NCBI GenBank assembly: GCA_020446045.1
Contig: JAGRFM010000106.1
Location: forward strand, 1-42,293
Reading direction: 5' to 3'
Length of the DNA stretch: 42,293 bases
Origin: Nitrosomonas sp.
GTDB taxonomy: Bacteria; Pseudomonadota; Gammaproteobacteria; Burkholderiales; Nitrosomonadaceae
The notes under the pieces: generated by a model
Told to the model about the DNA's origin: nothing
The model's database searches: none
The model's input: the letters and a program-made list of their open reading frames with translations, nothing else
In this document: piece by piece, positions 36,296-42,293 of the stretch
How the letters are laid out: every line of letters begins with the position of its first letter
Numbering within the stretch: position 1 is the first letter of the stretch
Position numbers and translations under genes: made by a program

Positions 36296-37537
36296 ATGAT
36301 TGAATCAGCATCGACTCATCTGGCCAATACCTCTCAAGACGACATCACCCAAGAACCCATCAAAACAATTCAAATAGATGGACGTTCAATTACCATTCTT
36401 GGTACAGCCCATGTTTCCAAAGCCAGCGCCGACAAAGTTCAGGAGTTGATCGCCACAGGTTCTTATGATGCAGTTGCTGTCGAACTCTGCCCAAGCCGCC
36501 ATAAAGCCATCGTGAATCCCGATGCATTGGCAAAAATGGATTTATTTCAAGTTATCAAAAAAGGCCAGGCAAGTATGGTCGCGGCCAATCTTGCGCTGGG
36601 GGCATTTCAGCAACGAATGGCCGAACAATTTGACATTGAACCGGGTGCGGAAATGCGCGTTGCGATCAACGATGCGCAAGCTGCCAAACTGCCGGTGCTA
36701 TTGATTGACCGTGAAATTGGCACAACACTTAAACGTATCTACCACAGTGTTCCCTGGTGGAAGCGAATGGGACTGTTTGGCGGTTTGATCAGCAGCGTTA
36801 TCAGCAAGGAAAAAGTCAGTGAAGCTGAAATTGAAAAACTTAAAGAAGGCGACGTACTGGAAAGCAGTTTTGCTCAATTCGCCGAAGATGAAAAAGACCT
36901 GTTCAAACCATTAATTACCGAACGCGACCAGTATATGGCTGCCCGTTTGGTCAAGGAAAGCAGCCAGAATAACTATCAACATATTCTGGCCGTTGTTGGC
37001 GCCGGCCATATGAAAGGAATGCAACACCAGATTGAAAGCAACAGCATCAACGACCCTGATAATACGCTGGCGGAACTGGATACCCTCCCTAAAACGTCAG
37101 CCTGGCTAAAATATCTACCTTGGGCTATTGTCTTGCTGATTTTGACCGGTTTCGCAATCGGTTTTATGCGCAGCCCTGAAATCGGTACGGCCATGGTTCT
37201 GGATTGGGTATTGATCAACGGTGGACTATCGGCGCTGGGTGCGGCCATTGCATTTGCGCACCCATTAACCATCCTGACCGCATTCTGTGCGGCGCCACTC
37301 ACATCGTTAAATCCAACCATTGGCGCGGGCATGGTCGTTGCCGCAGCAGAAACGTATTTCAGAAAACCCAAGGTTGCCGATTTTAATCGCCTGCGCAGCG
37401 ATACGACGACATTGAAAGGCTGGTGGAACAATCAGGTAACGCGTATCTTGCTGATTTTCATCCTGTCCACACTGGGCTCGGCGATTGGAACTTATGTTGC
37501 AGGTTTCCGTATTTTCGAACGACTGAGCATGGGTTAA
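36296..37537 (+). CDS. TraB/PrgY-family membrane protein
   Basis: The 413-residue protein has the TraB domain in its first 250 residues: ILGTAHVSKAS (34-44), VAVELCPSRH (about 60-69) and a later VVGAGHMKGM. The rest has three to four helices between about 275 and 405. The family includes PrgY, which limits a peptide pheromone, and is related to GumN/Tiki metalloproteases, so a membrane protease or peptidase role is possible but not shown. The ABC exporter gene follows after 18 bp. Confidence 0.85.
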   Translation: MIESASTHLANTSQDDITQEPIKTIQIDGRSITILGTAHVSKASADKVQELIATGSYDAVAVELCPSRHKAIVNPDALAKMDLFQVIKKGQASMVAANLALGAFQQRMAEQFDIEPGAEMRVAINDAQAAKLPVLLIDREIGTTLKRIYHSVPWWKRMGLFGGLISSVISKEKVSEAEIEKLKEGDVLESSFAQFAEDEKDLFKPLITERDQYMAARLVKESSQNNYQHILAVVGAGHMKGMQHQIESNSINDPDNTLAELDTLPKTSAWLKYLPWAIVLLILTGFAIGFMRSPEIGTAMVLDWVLINGGLSALGAAIAFAHPLTILTAFCAAPLTSLNPTIGAGMVVAAAETYFRKPKVADFNRLRSDTTTLKGWWNNQVTRILLIFILSTLGSAIGTYVAGFRIFERLSMG

Positions 37538-37555
37538 GTCCCACCGTTTACTTCA

Positions 37556-39418
37556 ATGTTCGGATATTTTGAGCGGCTGATCAATCCTTTTCCTCCCGAG
37601 CATCCCGCCGAACCGCCCAAAGGGCTTTATCAATTCTGCCGCCATTATATCCGGGGGATAGAACCTTATCTCATCCTCATGGCCTTCCTGACGACATGCC
37701 TCGCCATCAGTGAAGCCATGTTATACGCCATTCTTGGCAAAATGGTGGATTGGCTGTCGGTAAAAAACACCGCTGAATTTATGGATACCGAATGGCCGCT
37801 TTTGCTGGCAATGACACTTTTCATATTGATATTTATACCGGTCATTGTATTTTTCCATTCTTTGGTCATCAATCAAACGTTGATGGGTAATTTTCCAATG
37901 CGCGTACGGTGGCTGGCGCATCGTTATCTGCTCAATCAAAGTTACGCTTTTTTTCAACACGAATTCAGCGGACGTATTGCCACAAAAGTCATGCAAACCG
38001 CATTGTCAGTCCGTGAAACAGTGATGAAATTACTGGACGTGGTACTGTTTGTCTCGGTTTATTTGATTACCACGTTACTGCTCGTAGCAGATGCCGATCT
38101 GCGGTTATGTATTCCGCTGCTTATCTGGTTAACGGCTTATATCAGCATGCTGTCTTACTTCGTTCCCAAGCTCAAACGGATATCGACATTACAGGCTGAT
38201 GCCCGTTCGTTAATGACAGGCCGCATTGTCGACAGTTATACCAATATCCTGACCTTAAAGCTGTTTTCCAGTAACGACCGGGAATCCGTTTACGCCAAAA
38301 CCGGGATGCAGGAATTCATGACTACCGTCCATCCTCAAATGCGTTTGGCGAGCGGACTGAACATCTGTGTCTGGATTATCAACATGTTGCTGGTATTCTC
38401 AACCTGCGTACTGGGAATCGTGTTATGGATGGACAATGCCATCGGGCCTGGCGCAATCGCTATTGTGATGAGTCTCGCTATACGCCTCACCGGCATGTCA
38501 CACTGGGTAATGTGGGAAGTCAATAACATATTCGAGCACATCGGCACGGTTCAAGACGGCCTTAATACATTATCCAACACGCAAAGCGTCAAAGACGATA
38601 CTGACGCAAAAACATTGCATGTTGCCCGCGGCGCGATACAATTTGACAACGTCTGTTTTTCGTATCATCGAAACAAGCATGAAACCGGTTCGAAACAAAA
38701 CCAAGAACCATGGATTTTCGAGCATTTGAATTTCAGCGTCAAACCGGGAGAAAAAGTCGGTATTGTCGGCCGCTCCGGTGCGGGAAAGTCAACATTCGTC
38801 AACCTGTTATTGCGGTTCTACGATATCCAGCACGGTGCGATTACTATTGACGGTCAAAATATTCGCCATGTAACGCAAGACAGTTTGCGCAGCAATATCG
38901 CAATGGTGACCCAGGACACGTCTTTGTTGCATCGCTCAGTGCGGGACAATATTCTGTTTGGAAGACCCGATGCGACCGAAGCGCAGATTATCAATGCCGC
39001 CAAAAAGGCACAGGCGCACGATTTCATCATGACATTGAAAGACATCAAAGCGCGCTGCGGGTATGATGCGCATGTCGGCGAACGTGGCGTAACGCTTTCC
39101 GGCGGTCAACGGCAGCGCATTGCTATAGCACGGGTGTTGTTAAAAGATGCGCCAATACTGGTACTCGATGAAGCCACGTCTGCACTGGATTCAGAAGTCG
39201 AAGCCAGTATCCAGCAAAGTCTTTATCAACTCATGCAGGGTAAAACCGTAATCGCTATCGCGCACCGTTTATCAACGATCGCCGCAATGGACCGCCTGAT
39301 TGTTTTTGAACAGGGACGCATTGTAGAGCAAGGAACTCACGCCATGCTGATTGCAAACAATCAGTTGTATGCACAACTTTGGAATCATCAATCCGGCGGA
39401 TTCCTTGGATTCGAATAG
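37556..39418 (+). CDS. ABC exporter, fused permease and ATPase
   Basis: The 620-residue half-transporter has a six-helix permease part in residues 35-325 and an ATPase domain after about 360. The ATPase has Walker A GRSGAGKS (405-412), signature LSGGQ (514-518), Walker B ILVLDE (534-539) and a switch His in IAIAHRLS. It should work as a homodimer exporting a lipid, peptide or drug-like compound. The substrate is unknown. It is probably co-transcribed with the TraB-family gene. Confidence 0.92.
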   Translation: MFGYFERLINPFPPEHPAEPPKGLYQFCRHYIRGIEPYLILMAFLTTCLAISEAMLYAILGKMVDWLSVKNTAEFMDTEWPLLLAMTLFILIFIPVIVFFHSLVINQTLMGNFPMRVRWLAHRYLLNQSYAFFQHEFSGRIATKVMQTALSVRETVMKLLDVVLFVSVYLITTLLLVADADLRLCIPLLIWLTAYISMLSYFVPKLKRISTLQADARSLMTGRIVDSYTNILTLKLFSSNDRESVYAKTGMQEFMTTVHPQMRLASGLNICVWIINMLLVFSTCVLGIVLWMDNAIGPGAIAIVMSLAIRLTGMSHWVMWEVNNIFEHIGTVQDGLNTLSNTQSVKDDTDAKTLHVARGAIQFDNVCFSYHRNKHETGSKQNQEPWIFEHLNFSVKPGEKVGIVGRSGAGKSTFVNLLLRFYDIQHGAITIDGQNIRHVTQDSLRSNIAMVTQDTSLLHRSVRDNILFGRPDATEAQIINAAKKAQAHDFIMTLKDIKARCGYDAHVGERGVTLSGGQRQRIAIARVLLKDAPILVLDEATSALDSEVEASIQQSLYQLMQGKTVIAIAHRLSTIAAMDRLIVFEQGRIVEQGTHAMLIANNQLYAQLWNHQSGGFLGFE

Positions 39419-39476
39419 CTTTCAGTGCGAAAATATCAGATTACAATTAAACATGCTTTTATTCACTGAATTCTAA

Positions 39477-41891
39477 ATGGCTACACAATCATTAGCACCG
39501 GCAGCGTTACGCGTTCAAATTGATCCCGATTCACTCGGATTCGAAAACACCGCTTCATTGGTCAATTCTCCACTTTCATGGATCGGTCAGGATCGCGCTG
39601 AGAAAGCGGCACATTTCGGGTTGTCCATGCAACAACCCGATTATCATTTATTCGTGCTCGGTGAAGCAGGCAGCGGACGCTCATCGTTATTACACCAGGC
39701 GATGATCACTGCAGCGACAGAATGCGAAACGCCACCTGATTTATGCTACTTATATAATTTCACTACACCTGAAAATCCACTTGCTTTGTTTTTACCGGCA
39801 GGACAAGGACACCAGCTACGCCATGATCTGTCCCAGTTCATCAAGTCTATCCCGGACGAAATCCAACGCTGTTTGAACAGTCATGGCTTTAAAATCAAAA
39901 GCGAGCAATTATTAAGAAAATATCATCTTATCGAAGCCAAGCACTATACCAAACTCAATGCCTTTGCTGAAAAACGCCAGTTTTCCATTCGCCGCGAAGG
40001 CGATCAAATCGTTTTCACGCTACTGGATGACAAAGGTGAAGTCTTAACCGAGGATAATTTATTTAAATTATCCAAAGCACGCAGGGCAGAAATCGACCAG
40101 GCGGAACAGGAATTGCATGCTGCGATCATCGACTTTTTTGAAACTGTCAAGCGTAACGAAAACGACAAAAACGCCGCCTTGATGACACTGCAACGCAATA
40201 CAGTCAAACCATTCCTGAATCAGATCATCCAAAACATACGCGGCAATCTGCACCGTAAAGTCAACAATGAAACACAAATCAAAACCTATTTTCAGCTCAT
40301 GATTCAGGATATTCTCGATCATCTATCGCTATTTGACAGTAATCATGACAGCGATGAAAAAAAACAGAACGAGCTGGACCAGGTATTATCGCGTTACCAC
40401 GTGAATCTGATTGTCGACAATCGCGAACTGAGCGGTGCACCGGTCATCATTGAAGACAATCCGCTCATGCATAATATATTTGGCAAAATAGACGGCCAGT
40501 TGCTGGATACCCCGATTAAAGCCGATTTTATGCGTATCCACGCCGGAAGCCTGCATAAGGCAAACGGCGGGTTTATCATGCTTCATTTGAACGATTTATT
40601 AGCAGACCCGGCTGTCTGGACAAAACTACACCGGTTTCTACGCTGCAATCGCTTACAAATCGAAGAACAACCTTCGGCATTCACCGCAAATTTACCGATC
40701 ACTATAACGCCGGAACCTGTTGAGATTCATGTCAAGATTATCCTCATCGGATCGCGTGAAGATTATTATTATCTTCAGGAAAGTGATCCTGAATTTATTC
40801 GCCGCTTTCGTGTCAAGGTGGACTTTGCCGACAGTTTTAAATCCACCCCGGAAACCTATTATGCGTCCGCCATTTTCATCGCGCATATCTGTCATGCAAA
40901 AAAATTGCCGCATTTTACTGCCGCAGCTGTCGCACGATTACTGGTGGAATCTCACCGCGAGGTTGACGATCAAACCCAACAAAGCGCCATTTTCTCACGC
41001 ATTGAAATGTTGATTCTGGAAAGCACTACGGCTTGCAAAACGCGTGGTGGAAAGCATGTTGAAGCAAGCGATATCGAAACTGCATTGGAAGCCCGCACAT
41101 TCCGGCATAACTACCCGGATCAGTGGTTACAGGATGCAATAGCAGACGGCGATATTCAAATCACTTTGAGCGGAGAAGAAATCGGGCAATTGAATGCGAT
41201 TACCCAGATCGATTTGGGAGACCACCGTTTCGGTACACCAATTCGCATCACGGCGCATACTTTTGCCGGAGAAGATGGTTTGCTCAACATCGCGCATGAA
41301 GTCAACATGTCCGGACCCATCCACGACAAAGGCGTATTGATTCTGCAAAATTATTTATCAGCCCTGTTCTCCCATATCGCGCCAATCGCACTCAGCGCAT
41401 CCATCGTATTCGAACAGGAATATACCGGTATTGAAGGCGATTCGGCTTCGTGCGCGGAATTTTTTGCCCTACTCTCTTCGCTGTCCAGAATCCCGGTCAA
41501 ACAAAGTATCGCAATTACCGGCGCCTTGAACCAGTATGGTGACGTCCTTCCTGTCGGCGGTATAAACGAGAAGATAGAAGGCTTTTTTAATATCTGCAAA
41601 AAGAATGGCCTAACCGGTGAACAAGGCGTTTTGATTCCGGCCCAAAACCAGCGCAATCTCATGCTCAATCACCCCGTAATCAACGCCGTCAACCAAGGAT
41701 TGTTTCATATCTATACCATGAAACATGTCACCGAAGGCATCTCGTTATTGACCGGCATGCCATCCGGCATTACCGACAAGAAGAAGAAAAAGAAATATTC
41801 AGCAAAATCCGTTTTGGGTCACGCCGAAAAAACGCTCATCACTTTCCGCCATGCGTGCCAATCCTCGCATACTAAAATGGATTCGTTGTAA
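39477..41891 (+). CDS. Lon-related ATP-dependent protease (LonB/AAA_32 type)
   Basis: The 804-residue protein has a degenerate P-loop GEAGSGRSS at 62-70, where Arg replaces the usual Lys as in this family. A long helical insert (about 125-300) follows, then an AAA part with GGFIMLHLNDLL and a SREDYYYLQESDPEF segment. The C-terminal Lon protease domain has the catalytic dyad Ser-656 in EGDSAS and Lys-699 in GGINEKIEG. It degrades proteins in the cytoplasm; targets are not predictable. A lysine-rich linker (KKKKKK near residue 768) is near the C terminus. It lies 58 bp after the ABC gene. Confidence 0.9.
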   Translation: MATQSLAPAALRVQIDPDSLGFENTASLVNSPLSWIGQDRAEKAAHFGLSMQQPDYHLFVLGEAGSGRSSLLHQAMITAATECETPPDLCYLYNFTTPENPLALFLPAGQGHQLRHDLSQFIKSIPDEIQRCLNSHGFKIKSEQLLRKYHLIEAKHYTKLNAFAEKRQFSIRREGDQIVFTLLDDKGEVLTEDNLFKLSKARRAEIDQAEQELHAAIIDFFETVKRNENDKNAALMTLQRNTVKPFLNQIIQNIRGNLHRKVNNETQIKTYFQLMIQDILDHLSLFDSNHDSDEKKQNELDQVLSRYHVNLIVDNRELSGAPVIIEDNPLMHNIFGKIDGQLLDTPIKADFMRIHAGSLHKANGGFIMLHLNDLLADPAVWTKLHRFLRCNRLQIEEQPSAFTANLPITITPEPVEIHVKIILIGSREDYYYLQESDPEFIRRFRVKVDFADSFKSTPETYYASAIFIAHICHAKKLPHFTAAAVARLLVESHREVDDQTQQSAIFSRIEMLILESTTACKTRGGKHVEASDIETALEARTFRHNYPDQWLQDAIADGDIQITLSGEEIGQLNAITQIDLGDHRFGTPIRITAHTFAGEDGLLNIAHEVNMSGPIHDKGVLILQNYLSALFSHIAPIALSASIVFEQEYTGIEGDSASCAEFFALLSSLSRIPVKQSIAITGALNQYGDVLPVGGINEKIEGFFNICKKNGLTGEQGVLIPAQNQRNLMLNHPVINAVNQGLFHIYTMKHVTEGISLLTGMPSGITDKKKKKKYSAKSVLGHAEKTLITFRHACQSSHTKMDSL

Positions 41892-41999
41892 AGTATTTTT
41901 GATTGATTTTAGAAGAAGTTTATATATTCACCTCAACCTACCATACCAAGAAGCGGACACTTTTTTACCGGATTCTACACGTTCCATTCGGCTACTTGC

Positions 42000-42227
42000 T
42001 TATGCACCCTCTATAACACGTACCACTTCATTTCCACATACAGCGCAGCAACCATTAAGAACAAGGTTAGTGCCACTCATAGCAGCTTTGTAGTCAACGA
42101 TTTTGACCACATCATTGCAATGAGAACAAAACACGTTAGCCAGCAATTGAGTTTTTATTTCGGCCGGTATGGTTGCCCAAAATTCCGCTGCCTCTGGTGT
42201 AAATTGAGGTAATTTGGTTATTTTCAT
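42000..42227 (-). CDS. Small zinc-ribbon-like protein with two CxxC motifs
   Basis: The 75-residue protein has CSHC near residue 34 and CAVC near residue 61, spaced for a single zinc site, and a helical N terminus beginning KITKLPQFTPEAAEFW. The function is not known; small proteins of this kind often bind other proteins or nucleic acid. It is convergent with the Lon-related gene. Nothing is seen in the remaining 66 bases to the window end. Confidence 0.6.
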   Translation of the reverse strand: MKITKLPQFTPEAAEFWATIPAEIKTQLLANVFCSHCNDVVKIVDYKAAMSGTNLVLNGCCAVCGNEVVRVIEGA

Positions 42228-42293
42228 ACTTTATGATGGTTTTGTTGTTTAACACTGGAATAATTTTCGCATTTGCAGCAAATATCGCAAGTC

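Overview
The window is a bacterial chromosome segment, most likely from a betaproteobacterium of the Nitrosomonas type. This is inferred from protein style, moderate base composition and the gatCAB / mreBCD-mrdA-rodA-rlpA block; no rRNA or tRNA is present to fix the taxonomy. No phage genes, transposase, CRISPR array or RNA gene was found.

Left edge (1-2982): the end of an FAD-dependent oxidoreductase that starts outside the window, an AMP-forming acyl ligase 8 bp after it, and an outer-membrane lipid A deacylase of the PagL type.

Aryl polyene pigment cluster (about 3.1-19.2 kb): two convergent arms meet at 8151/8175. The right arm (minus strand) runs ACP, membrane protein, aryl-acid:ACP ligase, LpxL-type acyltransferase, LolA-like carrier, MMPL exporter, polysaccharide-deacetylase-like protein, methyltransferase, ketosynthase, chain-length factor, ketoreductase. 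The left arm (plus strand) runs flavin-dependent halogenase-like protein, XanB2/Hyg5-type chorismatase, PlsC-type acyltransferase, GT2 glycosyltransferase, UbiE-type methyltransferase. A chorismatase making hydroxybenzoate as starter, together with a halogenase whose key motifs are present, points to a xanthomonadin-like, possibly brominated, aryl polyene in the outer membrane. I see no dehydratase, no thioesterase and only one ACP, so the set is incomplete or completed elsewhere.

Two copies of a roughly 243-bp element with terminal inverted repeats lie in opposite orientation at 3124-3366 and 15011-15253, enclosing the halogenase-to-MMPL segment. Each carries the same 51-codon ORF for a small one-helix protein. 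By hand alignment the ORF differs at 7 of 156 bases between copies, while the 86 bases before it differ at 17. Each ORF reads into the next pigment gene (halogenase or MMPL), and the right copy supplies most of the lolA stop codon. This is the most unusual feature of the window.

Right half (19.8-42.3 kb): a Tat-exported PhoX/DUF839 protein and an HtrA-type protease; holB and tmk; ampD; a membrane-anchored acidic TPR-like protein; the gatCAB amidotransferase genes; the divergent cell-shape cluster mreB-mreC-mreD-mrdA-rodA-rlpA; then, behind a perfect CRP/FNR-type palindrome, a TraB-family membrane protein, an ABC exporter and a Lon-related protease; and a small CxxC zinc-ribbon-like protein at the right edge. 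These are ordinary housekeeping genes apart from a few regulatory motifs listed below.
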